15,015 nucleotides of DNA from assembly GCA_025964215.1 (NCBI GenBank), contig JAOPZG010000544.1, positions 1 to 15,015 of the forward strand, in the 5' to 3' direction. The notes under the pieces were generated by a model. That model made no database searches, was not told where the DNA came from, and was given only the letters and a program-made list of their open reading frames with translations. Positions within the stretch are counted from its first letter, which is position 1. Every line of letters starts with the position of its first letter. The translations under genes and the position numbers were made by a program. Positions 6,454 to 13,648 of the stretch are shown in pieces. This DNA comes from Conexibacter sp. (lineage in GTDB: Bacteria > Actinomycetota > Thermoleophilia > Solirubrobacterales > Solirubrobacteraceae).

Positions 6454-7983
6454 GTGAAGCGAGCATCCCTCGCCGCGGTCGCGTGCGCCCTGTTGGCGTC
6501 CGCCGCCGTGCCCGCAACCGCCCCGGCCAACAAGCCGAAGCCGCCCAAGCCGCAGCCCGACTACTCCGCGCAGCTCCAGAAGGCGGTCACCGTGACCGGC
6601 ATGGTGCGCCACGAGCGCGCGCTGGCGAACATCGGCGAGCGCAACGGCGGCACGCGCGCGTCCGGCACCGCCGGCTTCCTGAAGTCGCGCGACTACGTCG
6701 CCGGCCGCCTGCAGGACGCGGGCTACGCCGTGACCGTCCAGCCGTTCGACTTCCCGTTCTTCCAGGAGACGTCGCCCTCGACGCTCGGGGACTTCACCGA
6801 GGGCCCGCAGGACGACTTCACCATCATGCAGTACTCCGGCAGCGGCGACGTGACCGCCGCCGTGGAGCCGGTCGACGTGACGCTCCCGCCCACGGCCGAG
6901 CCGAGCTCGACCAGCGGGTGCGAGCCGGAGGACTTCGCCGGCTTCACCGCCGGCGACATCGCGCTCGTCCAGCGCGGCACGTGCGACTTCGCCGTCAAGG
7001 TGGACAACGCGGTCGCCGCGGGCGCGTCGGCGGTGATCATCTTCAACGAGGGGCAACCGGGTCGCACCGACTCCCAGGGCGGGACGCTCGGCGGGCCCAA
7101 GGACGTCCCGGTGCTGTTCACGTCCTTCGCCGCCGGCGACGCGCTCGCGCAGGACCCGCCGGCCGCGCTGCACATCGTCACGACGACGATCAACGAGACG
7201 CGCGAGACCTACAACGTGATCGCCGACTCCAAGAAGGGCGACACCTCGCGGACGGTCGTCGTCGGCTCGCACCTGGACTCCGTCCTCGAGGGCCCGGGCA
7301 TCAACGACGACGGATCGGGGACCGCACAGGACCTCGAGATCGCCGAGGAGCTCCCAACGGTCCTCAAGAAGCCGAAGAACCACATCCGCTTCGCGTTCTG
7401 GGGCGCCGAGGAGTCCGGCCTGCTCGGCTCGACGCACTACGTCGAGTCGCTCACCCAGGAGCAGAAGGACGACATCATGGCGAACCTCAACTTCGACATG
7501 GTGGCCTCGCCCAACTACGTGCGGATGGTCTACGACGGCGACGGCTCGGACAACACGAGCCCGTCCCCACCCACCCCGGGCCCCGTCGGCTCCGACATCA
7601 TCGAGTCGATCTTCACCACGTACTTCGACGGCCGCGGGCTCGCGCACCAGTCGACGGCATTCGACGGCCGCTCCGACTACGGCCCGTTCATCGACGCCGG
7701 GATCCCGGCGGGCGGCACGTTCTCCGGCGCGGAGGAGATCAAGACGGCGGAGGAGGCGCAGATCTACGGCGGGACCGCGGGCGCGGCGTACGACCCGTGC
7801 TACCACCAGGCCTGCGACACGCTCGCGAACCTGAACCTCCAGGCGTTCGACGAGTTCTCGGACGCCGCGGCGGACGCGGTGGTCAAGCTGGCCCAGCGCC
7901 CGACCGACCTGACCGACAACGAGACGCTCGCCAAGCGCGCGCCGACCACCATGCCCTTCAAGGGCCCGGAGGCCCTGCGCTAG
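6454..7983 (+). CDS. Secreted M28 zinc aminopeptidase with PA domain
   Basis: This 509-residue peptidase resembles Streptomyces aminopeptidases. It has a signal peptide, MKRASLAAVACALLASAAVP, with likely cleavage after ATAPA (about residue 25), then a Lys/Pro-rich linker. A PA insert domain (about 130-245) contains AGDIALVQRGTCDFAVKV and AVIIFNEG. The M28 core has all di-zinc ligands: H273 in GSHLDSV, bridging D285 in GPGINDDGSG, E320 (with catalytic base E319) in WGAEESG, D348 in NFDMV and H451 in CYHQACD. It should release N-terminal residues from peptides outside the cell. Cys449 and Cys454 could form a disulphide near the last zinc ligand. The upstream neighbour is another secreted hydrolase on the same strand, so the two may share peptide substrates, though a separate ribosome binding site and a 114-nt gap separate them. 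Confidence 0.93.
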   Translation: MKRASLAAVACALLASAAVPATAPANKPKPPKPQPDYSAQLQKAVTVTGMVRHERALANIGERNGGTRASGTAGFLKSRDYVAGRLQDAGYAVTVQPFDFPFFQETSPSTLGDFTEGPQDDFTIMQYSGSGDVTAAVEPVDVTLPPTAEPSSTSGCEPEDFAGFTAGDIALVQRGTCDFAVKVDNAVAAGASAVIIFNEGQPGRTDSQGGTLGGPKDVPVLFTSFAAGDALAQDPPAALHIVTTTINETRETYNVIADSKKGDTSRTVVVGSHLDSVLEGPGINDDGSGTAQDLEIAEELPTVLKKPKNHIRFAFWGAEESGLLGSTHYVESLTQEQKDDIMANLNFDMVASPNYVRMVYDGDGSDNTSPSPPTPGPVGSDIIESIFTTYFDGRGLAHQSTAFDGRSDYGPFIDAGIPAGGTFSGAEEIKTAEEAQIYGGTAGAAYDPCYHQACDTLANLNLQAFDEFSDAAADAVVKLAQRPTDLTDNETLAKRAPTTMPFKGPEALR

Positions 7984-7999
7984 GGGAAGGCACAGCCGT

Positions 8000-8036
8000 G
8001 GGGACTGTCCCCCAACACCGTTGGGGGACAGTCCCC
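8000..8036. repeat. Perfect 17-bp inverted repeat, REP-like
   Basis: Arm 8000-8016 (GGGGACTGTCCCCCAAC) and arm 8020-8036 are exact reverse complements with loop ACC. Each arm itself contains a near-palindrome, GGGGAC-T-GTCCCC (and its complement), so the element can fold as one long hairpin or as two small ones. It begins 16 nt after the peptidase stop and ends exactly where the -10-like TAGATT of the next gene begins. It lacks a T-tract. It resembles dispersed REP-type palindromes carried between genes in many bacteria, and it could also stop peptidase transcription. No transposase lies nearby. Confidence 0.75.
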
Positions 8037-8042
8037 TAGATT
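8037..8042 (+). promoter_or_regulatory. -10-like element before the crotonase gene
   Basis: TAGATT starts directly after the hairpin and is followed by 8 nt before ATG 8051. The spacing is one base longer than at nucS and the ethA-like gene, but compatible with a leaderless or very short leader. Confidence 0.4.
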
Positions 8043-8050
8043 TCGCGGCC

Positions 8051-8824
8051 ATGTCCGATGATCAGCCCGCTGTCCTGACCGAGCGCCGCGACGGCGTCCT
8101 CGTCATCACCCTCAACCGCCCCGAGGTGCGCAACGCGGTCAACGCCGCGGTCGCCAAGGGGATCGCCGACGCGCTCGACACGCTCGACGCCGACGACGAC
8201 CTCCGCGTCGGGATCCTCACCGGCGCCGGCGGGTTCTTCTGCGCGGGGATGGACCTCGGCGCGTTCGTCAAGGGCGAGTCGCCGTGGTACGGCGACCGCG
8301 GCTTCGCCGGCATCGCCCAGCGCGGCGCGCGCAAGCCGCTGATCGCCGCGATCGAGGGCTTCGCCGTGGCCGGCGGCTTCGAGATCGCGATCGCGTGCGA
8401 CCTGATCGTCTCCGCCGAGGGCGCCAAGCTCGGGATCCCGGAGGTCAAGCGCTCGCTCGTCGCCGCCGGCGGCGCGCTGCTGCACCTGCCCAAGCGGATG
8501 CCCTACCACGTGGTCATGGAGCTGGCGCTCACCGGCGACCCGCTCCCGGCCGAGCGCTTCCACGAGTTCGGCGTCGTCAACCGGATCGCGCCCAAGGGCG
8601 GGGCCCTCGACGCCGCGCTGGAGCTCGCCGCGGCGATCGCAGGGAACGGCCCGCTCGCGCTCTCGGCGACCAAGGAGATCGTCCAGCGCCAGTACGACTG
8701 GACGAGCGAGGAGCAGTGGGACGAGCAGGGGCAGATCGGTGCCGTGGTCTTCACGTCGGAGGACGCCAAGGAGGGCGCGTCGGCCTTCAAGGAGAAGCGC
8801 GAACCCGTGTGGACCGGCCGCTGA
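8051..8824 (+). CDS. Enoyl-CoA hydratase/isomerase (crotonase family)
   Basis: This 257-residue crotonase-fold enzyme should add water to a 2-enoyl-CoA in the cytoplasm, as in beta-oxidation or amino-acid catabolism. VLVITLNRPEVRNAV is the family start. GAGGFFCAGMDL forms part of the CoA/oxyanion site, and EGFAVAGGFEIAIACDLI carries the second oxyanion glycine and Glu111. Glu131 lies in GIPEVKRSL. These two glutamates are 20 residues apart, matching the catalytic pair Glu144/Glu164 of rat hydratase, so hydratase activity is likely. The C-terminus (SEEQWDEQGQIG..SEDAKEGASAFKEKREPVW) is typical. An upstream in-frame GTG at 8021 lies inside the hairpin arm, so ATG 8051 is preferred. The acyl chain used is unknown; no other beta-oxidation gene is adjacent. 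Confidence 0.9.
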   Translation: MSDDQPAVLTERRDGVLVITLNRPEVRNAVNAAVAKGIADALDTLDADDDLRVGILTGAGGFFCAGMDLGAFVKGESPWYGDRGFAGIAQRGARKPLIAAIEGFAVAGGFEIAIACDLIVSAEGAKLGIPEVKRSLVAAGGALLHLPKRMPYHVVMELALTGDPLPAERFHEFGVVNRIAPKGGALDAALELAAAIAGNGPLALSATKEIVQRQYDWTSEEQWDEQGQIGAVVFTSEDAKEGASAFKEKREPVWTGR

Positions 8825-8844
8825 GGCGCCCGGCGCAGGACCGC

Positions 8845-8866
8845 CGGTCGAGCGCGCTTCCGACCG
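8845..8866. terminator. Weak hairpin after the crotonase gene
   Basis: CGGTCG (8845-8850) and CGACCG (8861-8866) form a 6-bp stem around a 10-nt loop, 20 nt after the crotonase stop. There is no T-tract. It is a possible terminator, but short GC stems of this kind are common by chance here. Confidence 0.25.
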
Positions 8867-8909
8867 TCCGTATGAGCCAGGATGGACGGCCGGCGGGCAC
8901 CCTGTGACG

Positions 8910-9641
8910 ATGTCCATGCGGCCACCGCAGATCGTCGCGTTCGGCGGCGGGGGGTTCTCGATGGAGTCGGGCAACCCGCTCCTCGACGACTACGTCCTCG
9001 CGGCCACGGGGGTGGAGCGACCCAAGGTCTGCTTCATCCCCACGGCGTCGGGCGACGCCGACCACTACGTCGTGCGCTTCTACCGGCGCTTCTCAGCGGT
9101 CGCGGAGACGAGCCACGTCTCGCTCTTCCGCCGCGACAAGGGCGCGGGGGCGGTCGAGGGCGACCTCGAGGCGCATCTGCTCTCGCAGGACCTGATCTAC
9201 GTCGGCGGCGGGAGCGTCCTGAGCCTGCTCGGGACCTGGCGCGCGCACGGCCTGGACACGATCCTCAAGCGCGCGTGGCGTCGCGGCGTGCTGCTGTGCG
9301 GTCTCTCAGCCGGCTCGCTGTGCTGGTTCAGCGAGGCGATCACCGCCTTCCACGGACCGCCGGAGCCCGTCCGCGGCCTGGGCCTGCTGCCACACTCCAA
9401 CTGCGTGCACTACGACGGCGAGGCCGAGCGGGGCGAGGCGTTCCGCGACATGATCGCCGCCGGGCAGATGCGCGAGGGCTACGCCGCTGAGGACGGCGCC
9501 GCCCTGCACTTCGAGGGGCGCGAGCTCCTGCGCGCGGTCTCGTCGCGGCCGAAGGCCCGCGCGTTCCGCGTCTCCACCGACGGCGAGCACCCGCTCGCGG
9601 TCAGCTACCTGGGTGAGCGCGCCGCGCTGGCGGTGGCGTGA
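8910..9641 (+). CDS. S51-type serine hydrolase (peptidase E-like), first copy
   Basis: This 243-residue protein belongs to the peptidase E/cyanophycinase (S51) group, a class I glutamine-amidotransferase-like fold with a Ser nucleophile. Visible blocks are IVAFGGGGF, CFIPTASGD, DLIYVGGGSVLSLL and the nucleophile elbow GLSAGSLCW with Ser133. The stretch LGLLPHSNCVHYDGEAER supplies the likely His. Peptidase E cleaves Asp-X dipeptides; the substrate here is not known. Start choice is uncertain: GTG 8904, ATG 8910 and ATG 8916 are all in frame, with no clear ribosome binding site. No signal peptide is seen, so it is probably cytoplasmic. The Ser133 codon is TCA, rare in this DNA. Its end overlaps the start of a paralogue by 4 nt. 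Confidence 0.88.
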   Translation: MSMRPPQIVAFGGGGFSMESGNPLLDDYVLAATGVERPKVCFIPTASGDADHYVVRFYRRFSAVAETSHVSLFRRDKGAGAVEGDLEAHLLSQDLIYVGGGSVLSLLGTWRAHGLDTILKRAWRRGVLLCGLSAGSLCWFSEAITAFHGPPEPVRGLGLLPHSNCVHYDGEAERGEAFRDMIAAGQMREGYAAEDGAALHFEGRELLRAVSSRPKARAFRVSTDGEHPLAVSYLGERAALAVA

Positions 9642-10438
9642 GCGCTCCGGGCGGGAAGCGCGAGCGCGCGCCCACCATCCTCGCCATGGGCGGCGGCGGC
9701 TTCACGTCGCAGCCCGGCGACCCGGCGCTGGACGAGCTCGTCCTGGAGCTGAGCGGCCGCCGCGAGCCGCGGATCCTGTTCCTGCCGACCGCCTCGGGCG
9801 ACCCGAACGAGCAGATCGCCTCGTTCCACCAGACCTACGGGAACCGCGCCGCGCTGGCGACGGTGCTCTCGCTCTTCCGCCGCCACGGGGACCCGCGCTC
9901 GCTGCGGGAGATCGTGCTCGCCCACGACGTCGTCTACGTCGGCGGCGGCTCGCTGCGCAACCTGCTGGCGATCTGGATCGCCCACGGGCTCGACGAGGTG
10001 CTGCGCGAGGCGTGGCAGCGGGGGATCGTGCTCGCGGGCCTCTCGGCGGGCGCGATGTGCTGGTTCCAGGGCGGCTGCACGAAGTCCTTCGGCCCGCCGG
10101 AGTGCAACCCGGGCCTCGGCTTCCTGCCGGGCTCGCTGACCGTCCATGCCGACGGGGAGCCCGAGCGGCTGCCGGTGTGGCTGGAGTCGGTGCGCCGCGG
10201 CGACCTGCCGGGCGGCTGGGCGGCGGACGACGGCGTCGGGCTCGTCTTCGAGGGGACCGAGCTGGTGCGCGTCGTGAGCGCGCGGCCGGGAACCTCGGCG
10301 CTGCGGGTCGACGCGGTCGGCGGCGAGCTGGTGCGGACGCGGTTGCAGCCCGAGCTGCTCGGCGCGGGGCCGCTGGGGACGCGACCGATGGGCGACGACA
10401 TCAAGGAGATGCGCCGGAGCCGGTACGGGTCGCGCTAG
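9638..10438 (+). CDS. S51-type serine hydrolase (peptidase E-like), second copy
   Basis: This 266-residue paralogue follows directly. Its GTG start overlaps the TGA of the first copy (GTGA, 9638-9641), which indicates translational coupling. It keeps ILAMGGGGF, LFLPTASGD, VVYVGGGSLRNLL and GLSAGAMCW with Ser136 as nucleophile, followed by LGFLPGSLTVHADGEPER. The C-terminus is about 25 residues longer than in the first copy. By eye the two proteins share well under 60% identity, so the duplication is old and the substrates may differ. They could also form a heteromer, since S51 enzymes are often dimeric. The stop codon overlaps the stop of the convergent methyltransferase gene. Confidence 0.88.
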   Translation: MSAPGGKRERAPTILAMGGGGFTSQPGDPALDELVLELSGRREPRILFLPTASGDPNEQIASFHQTYGNRAALATVLSLFRRHGDPRSLREIVLAHDVVYVGGGSLRNLLAIWIAHGLDEVLREAWQRGIVLAGLSAGAMCWFQGGCTKSFGPPECNPGLGFLPGSLTVHADGEPERLPVWLESVRRGDLPGGWAADDGVGLVFEGTELVRVVSARPGTSALRVDAVGGELVRTRLQPELLGAGPLGTRPMGDDIKEMRRSRYGSR

Positions 10439-11121
10439 GTCTTCAGGACCAGCACGACCTGGAGGGCGAACAGCGCGGGCGCGCGTCGGACGCACGCGGC
10501 GCGCACGTGGTTGAGCGCGGGGAGGCGGGACTCGAGCGGCAGCGGCGCGTCGGAGAAGCGCTCGCGGTCGATGGCGAAGCCGGCGCCGGTCGCGAGCTCC
10601 CTTGCGCTCGTGCGCGTGAAGAACCGCAGGTGCGTGCGGTCGAAGAGGCCGAAGTCCGCGTAGTCGAAGCGGCCGCGCACGAGCGCGCGGCGCGCGGTCC
10701 AGTGGGCGATGTTCGGGACCGAGATGAGCGCGCGGCCGCCGGGGGCGAGCAGCGTGCGCAGCCAGGCGAGGACGGCCCACGGGTCGCGCAGGTGCTCGAG
10801 GACGTCGGCGCAGACGATGACGTCGGGCTGGACGCCGGCGAGCATCCGCTCGACCTCGGCGTGGGTGGCCGCGGCCTCGAGGTCGCCGGCGACGACCGCG
10901 CGGCAGTGCGCGCGGGCCTGCTGCGCAGCGTCGGGGTCGAACTCGATCCCGTCGACCGTGCAGCCGCGGCGGGTGAGCTCGGCCGCGAGGTAGCCGGTCG
11001 CGCAGCCGACGTCGAGGACGCGCGCGCCGTCCGGGATCTCCTCCAGGACGATCCGGTGGCTGGCGCTCAGGCCGTGCGCGGCGACGAGCCCGGCGTACGG
11101 GCCGTGGACCTCACTCGCCAT
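10435..11121 (-). CDS. Class I SAM-dependent methyltransferase
   Basis: This 228-residue Rossmann-fold methyltransferase has motif [13 protein letters not shown] (from residue 35), an acidic post-I strand [12 protein letters not shown] and motif [17 protein letters not shown], followed by [14 protein letters not shown]. This arrangement places it with the Methyltransf_11/23 (UbiG/MetW-like) group, which methylates small molecules or glycans. The C-terminal [23 protein letters not shown] is typical of that group. The acceptor is unknown. The start ATG 11121 lies 11 nt inside the end of yjbQ, so the two are translationally coupled. It is the last gene of a four-gene operon, and its stop overlaps that of the convergent S51 gene. 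Confidence 0.88.
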   Translation of the reverse strand: MASEVHGPYAGLVAAHGLSASHRIVLEEIPDGARVLDVGCATGYLAAELTRRGCTVDGIEFDPDAAQQARAHCRAVVAGDLEAAATHAEVERMLAGVQPDVIVCADVLEHLRDPWAVLAWLRTLLAPGGRALISVPNIAHWTARRALVRGRFDYADFGLFDRTHLRFFTRTSARELATGAGFAIDRERFSDAPLPLESRLPALNHVRAACVRRAPALFALQVVLVLKT

Positions 11122-11527
11122 GCAGGGTGGCGATCAGCCGGCGGGCGCCGCCGCGGTCGCGGTGCTCGCAGAGGTAGATGCCCTGCCAGGTGCCCAGCGC
11201 GAGGCGGCCCTGGGCGACGGGCAGCGTGAGCGAGGGACCCATCAACGAGGCCTTGACGTGCGCGGGCATGTCGTCGGCGCCCTCGTCGGTGTGCGTCCAG
11301 GCGAAGTCCTCGGGGACGGCGGCGTTGGCCCACGTCTCGAAGTCGCGGCGCACGTCGGGCGAGGCGTTCTCGTTGAGGGTCAGCGACGCCGAGGTATGGA
11401 GGATGTGGAGGTGCAGCAGGCCGACGCCGAGGCCTTGGAGCTCGGGCAGCGCGTCCGTGACTTCGCGCGTGACGAGGTGGAAGCCGCGCGGGCGCGGGTC
11501 CAGGGCGAATTCACGCTGGGTCCACAT
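11111..11527 (-). CDS. yjbQ: YjbQ family protein (UPF0047)
   Basis: This 138-residue protein has the same length as E. coli YjbQ. All three conserved blocks are present: [38 protein letters not shown] and [14 protein letters not shown]. The family forms a trimer with a His-rich metal site. It is annotated as a secondary thiamine-phosphate synthase because some members show weak activity; the real role is unsettled. No thiamine genes are adjacent. GGAGG on the - strand (complement of 11534-11538) lies 6 nt before ATG 11527, inside the end of the cupin gene, and fixes the start. The gene overlaps the cupin gene by 17 nt and the methyltransferase gene by 11 nt. Confidence 0.92.
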   Translation of the reverse strand: MWTQREFALDPRPRGFHLVTREVTDALPELQGLGVGLLHLHILHTSASLTLNENASPDVRRDFETWANAAVPEDFAWTHTDEGADDMPAHVKASLMGPSLTLPVAQGRLALGTWQGIYLCEHRDRGGARRLIATLHGE

Positions 11528-12011
11528 CGGGGACCTCCGGCAGGGCGATGCCCTCGTCGTAGTGCACCATGTCGCCCATGTTGAAGTACACCTTGAGGCC
11601 GGAGCCGTCCGGCGTGCGCTCCGCGGCGCAGAGCTTGCCCTCGTCGGGGTAGAGGACGACGTCCGGCTGGCCGTGCGTGCTGACCGAGAGGAAGCGCGCG
11701 TCGGTCTCGCCGTCGTTGACGAGCTGGTGCGCGCCGTCCTCGCCGACGGGGAAGCGGACGACGTCGCCGCGCCGGATCCGCTGCCAGCCCTGCGGCGTGC
11801 GCAGCGCGAGGTCGCCCTCGAGCAGGACGAGCACCTCCTCCTCGGCGAGGTGGAAGTGATAGGGGTAGGCGACCTGGCCGGCCGGGACGAGCCAGTAGCT
11901 CAGGCCGACGCGCTCGGTGCCGAGCTGGTGGCCGAGCCGGGCGCGGTAGGCGGTGAAGCCGTCCACCGTCTCGCGGGGCTCGTCGAAGTGCGGGTCGTAG
12001 ATGTTGGGCAT
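11511..12011 (-). CDS. Cupin-domain protein
   Basis: This is a 166-residue single-domain cupin. The first cupin motif is [17 protein letters not shown], with H52, H54 and E58/E59 as likely metal ligands and the conserved G66. The second motif holds [12 protein letters not shown]. The C-terminal part ([13 protein letters not shown] and [14 protein letters not shown]) resembles cupins often annotated as mannose-6-phosphate isomerase-like, but no sugar isomerase can be assigned. It may be a small-molecule dioxygenase, an isomerase or a binding protein. Start ATG 12011 is chosen because the frame further upstream would run through the preceding alkyltransferase-like gene; the gap to that gene is 16 nt. 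It is the second gene of the operon ending at 10435. Confidence 0.85.
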   Translation of the reverse strand: MPNIYDPHFDEPRETVDGFTAYRARLGHQLGTERVGLSYWLVPAGQVAYPYHFHLAEEEVLVLLEGDLALRTPQGWQRIRRGDVVRFPVGEDGAHQLVNDGETDARFLSVSTHGQPDVVLYPDEGKLCAAERTPDGSGLKVYFNMGDMVHYDEGIALPEVPDVDPA

Positions 12012-12027
12012 GGCGGAGGCGACATGG

Positions 12028-12309
12028 TCACACGTCGTGCGGGATCCGTGCGACGCGGAGGTCGATCCTGCCGTTGCGCAGGAACGGGACGCCCTCGTCG
12101 AAGAGCAGCGCGCGCTGGCGCTCGCCCTTGGCCAGCGAGCCGTCGGCGCGCACGACGCGCCACCACGGGACGTCGGCGTCGTCGCTGTTGCGCAGCACCG
12201 TCCCGGTGAGCCGCGGCGCGCCCGGCGAGAGGTCGCCGTATGTCCGCACGAAGCCCTCGGGGATCGCGGCGATGCGATCGAGGATCGCCTGATGGGATGC
12301 TTGGGGCAT
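12028..12309 (-). CDS. Alkyltransferase-like (ATL) DNA-binding protein
   Basis: This 93-residue protein corresponds to the C-terminal DNA-binding domain of O6-alkylguanine-DNA alkyltransferase. The conserved PCHRV active site reads PWWRVV here, with Trp49 in place of the reactive Cys. It therefore cannot remove alkyl groups and belongs to the ATL class, which flips out O6-alkylguanine and marks it for nucleotide excision repair. Tyr24 (in VRTYGDL) and Arg40 (in TVLRNS) match the base-flipping Tyr and the intercalating Arg finger. The length equals that of stand-alone ATL proteins, so it is not a truncated enzyme. Start ATG 12309 overlaps the start codon of the divergent DUF1028 gene (12308). 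It is the first gene of the - strand operon. Confidence 0.88.
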   Translation of the reverse strand: MPQASHQAILDRIAAIPEGFVRTYGDLSPGAPRLTGTVLRNSDDADVPWWRVVRADGSLAKGERQRALLFDEGVPFLRNGRIDLRVARIPHDV

Positions 12310-13207
12310 GGTCCGCCGCGGCACGTACTCGATCGTCGCACGCGACGAGGAAACCGGCGAGCTGGGCGCCGCCGTCCAGTCGCACTGGTTCTCGGTCGGC
12401 TCGATCGTGACGTGGGCGCGGCCGGGCGTGGGGGCGGTGGCGACGCAGTCGATCGCGGAGCCGGCGTACGGGCCGCGGTTGCTGGATGCGCTGGGAGACG
12501 GGGCCGCGCCGGCTGACGCCTTGCGCGCGCTCTTGGCCGACGACGAGGCCGCGCGCTTCCGGCAGGTGTCGGTGATCGGGGCCGACGGGCCGCCCGCGAC
12601 GCACTCGGGCGACGGCTGCATCGTGTTCGCGGGCCATGCGGTCGGGGATGCGTTCAGCGTCCAGGCCAACATGATGGCCTCGGCTGACGTGTGGCCGGCG
12701 ATGGCTGAGGCGTTCGTCGGCACCACGGGGCCGCTGGCCCGCAGGATGCTCGCGGCGCTCCGCGCCGCCGAGGCCGCGGGCGGCGACGCCCGTGGCAAGC
12801 AGTCGTCCGCGATGGTCGTCGTGCCGGCATCCGGCGAGCCGTGGCGCCGCACGGTCGACTTGCGCGTCGAGGATCACGATGAGCCTTTGGACGAGCTCGA
12901 GCGGCTGCTGGTGCTCCACGACGCCTACACCTTGGCGACGGTCGGCGACGACCTGACCGGCGAAGGGCGGCACGCCGAGGCCGGCGAGGCCTACCGCGCC
13001 GCCTCGGCGTTGGCGCCGGAGAACCACGAGCTCCTCTTCTGGGCGGCCCTCGCGGAGTTCGACCACGGCGACCGCGACGCGGGGTTGGCGCAGCTGCGCC
13101 GCGCGATCGCGATGCAGCCGGGGTGGCTCGCGCTGCTGGGGCGGCTGGAGCCGGAGGTCGCGCCGGCGGCGGGGCGAGCGCTGGCGGCGCTGGACGGCGC
13201 GGCGTAG
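12308..13207 (+). CDS. DUF1028 protein (Ntn-hydrolase-like) with C-terminal repeat domain
   Basis: This 299-residue protein has an N-terminal DUF1028 domain (about 6-225), seen in TYSIVARDEETGELGAAVQS, GAVATQSIAEPAYG and QANMMASADVWPAM. The domain belongs to the Ntn-hydrolase clan, whose members use an N-terminal Thr/Ser exposed by self-cleavage; its substrate is unknown. Here the candidate Thr is residue 6 after VRRG, so maturation would need Gly5-Thr6 cleavage. The tail (about 220-295: GDDLTGEGRHAEAGEAYRAA, then APENHELLFWAALAEF) looks like two tetratricopeptide-type helical repeats. ATG 12308 is the only plausible start. It overlaps the start codon of the divergent ATL gene, leaving no intergenic promoter space. 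Confidence 0.87.
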   Translation: MVRRGTYSIVARDEETGELGAAVQSHWFSVGSIVTWARPGVGAVATQSIAEPAYGPRLLDALGDGAAPADALRALLADDEAARFRQVSVIGADGPPATHSGDGCIVFAGHAVGDAFSVQANMMASADVWPAMAEAFVGTTGPLARRMLAALRAAEAAGGDARGKQSSAMVVVPASGEPWRRTVDLRVEDHDEPLDELERLLVLHDAYTLATVGDDLTGEGRHAEAGEAYRAASALAPENHELLFWAALAEFDHGDRDAGLAQLRRAIAMQPGWLALLGRLEPEVAPAAGRALAALDGAA

Positions 13208-13307
13208 GTGGCGCTCAGCGCGCGCGTTGACCGCCGCCTCACTCCCTCGGCGACGACGGACCGCGCAACGCACGCCGTTCAACGCCCGAGCTGGGCGCCC
13301 CAGACCT

Positions 13308-13643
13308 CTAGGCCACGAACACGTAGCCGTCGGGACCCTCCGGCAGCGCCCGCGTCCCGACGACGGCGTCCACATTGAGCGGCCCGTAGATGTGCGGGAA
13401 CTCGTCCCCGACGTCCGTCGCGCGCTCCCATTTCAAGGGCGCGGTCAACGCAGCGACGTCGAGCTCCAGCAGCAGCAGGTCGCCGCTGCCGCGGAAGATG
13501 CGGTTCGCCGTGGCCTCGAGCTGCGCGAAGGTCGAGCAGTGGATGAAGCCCTCGTCGGCGAGCGATGGTGTCGTGAGCGAACCCGCGGCCTGTGCCGCCG
13601 CCCAGCCGGCGTCGGTGGTGATGTGGAGGATCGTGTCGGCCAT
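13308..13643 (-). CDS. DUF952 family protein
   Basis: This is a 111-residue DUF952 protein. The family blocks ILHITTDAGWAAA, GFIHCSTFAQLEATANRIF and DEFPHIYGPLNVDAVV are all present. The conserved His and Ser of GFIHCS suggest a catalytic or ligand-binding pocket like that of RNA 2'-phosphotransferase-type folds, but no function is established. ATG 13643 lies 5 nt after the stop of the winged-helix gene, so the two form an operon in which this gene is second. A 100-bp convergent gap (13208-13307) separates it from DUF1028; no hairpin stands out there. Confidence 0.88.
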   Translation of the reverse strand: MADTILHITTDAGWAAAQAAGSLTTPSLADEGFIHCSTFAQLEATANRIFRGSGDLLLLELDVAALTAPLKWERATDVGDEFPHIYGPLNVDAVVGTRALPEGPDGYVFVA

Positions 13644-13648
13644 CGGCG

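Noticed and set aside
1645..8052. A 2135-codon open frame on the - strand.
   Set aside because: It is exactly antiphase to nucS, the ethA-like, S15-like and M28 genes, which all use the same + frame. Stops would need TTA, CTA or TCA codons in the sense genes, and these are almost absent at this GC content. The translation is Arg/Ala/Gly-rich low complexity with no domain.
12028..12309. An active O6-methylguanine-DNA methyltransferase (ogt).
   Set aside because: The active-site Cys is replaced by Trp (PWWRVV), so it is an ATL-type protein without alkyl transfer.
12012..12341. An N-terminal extension of the cupin frame upstream of 12011.
   Set aside because: It runs antiparallel to the DUF1028 start and through the alkyltransferase-like gene in another frame; the cupin begins naturally at MPNIYDP.
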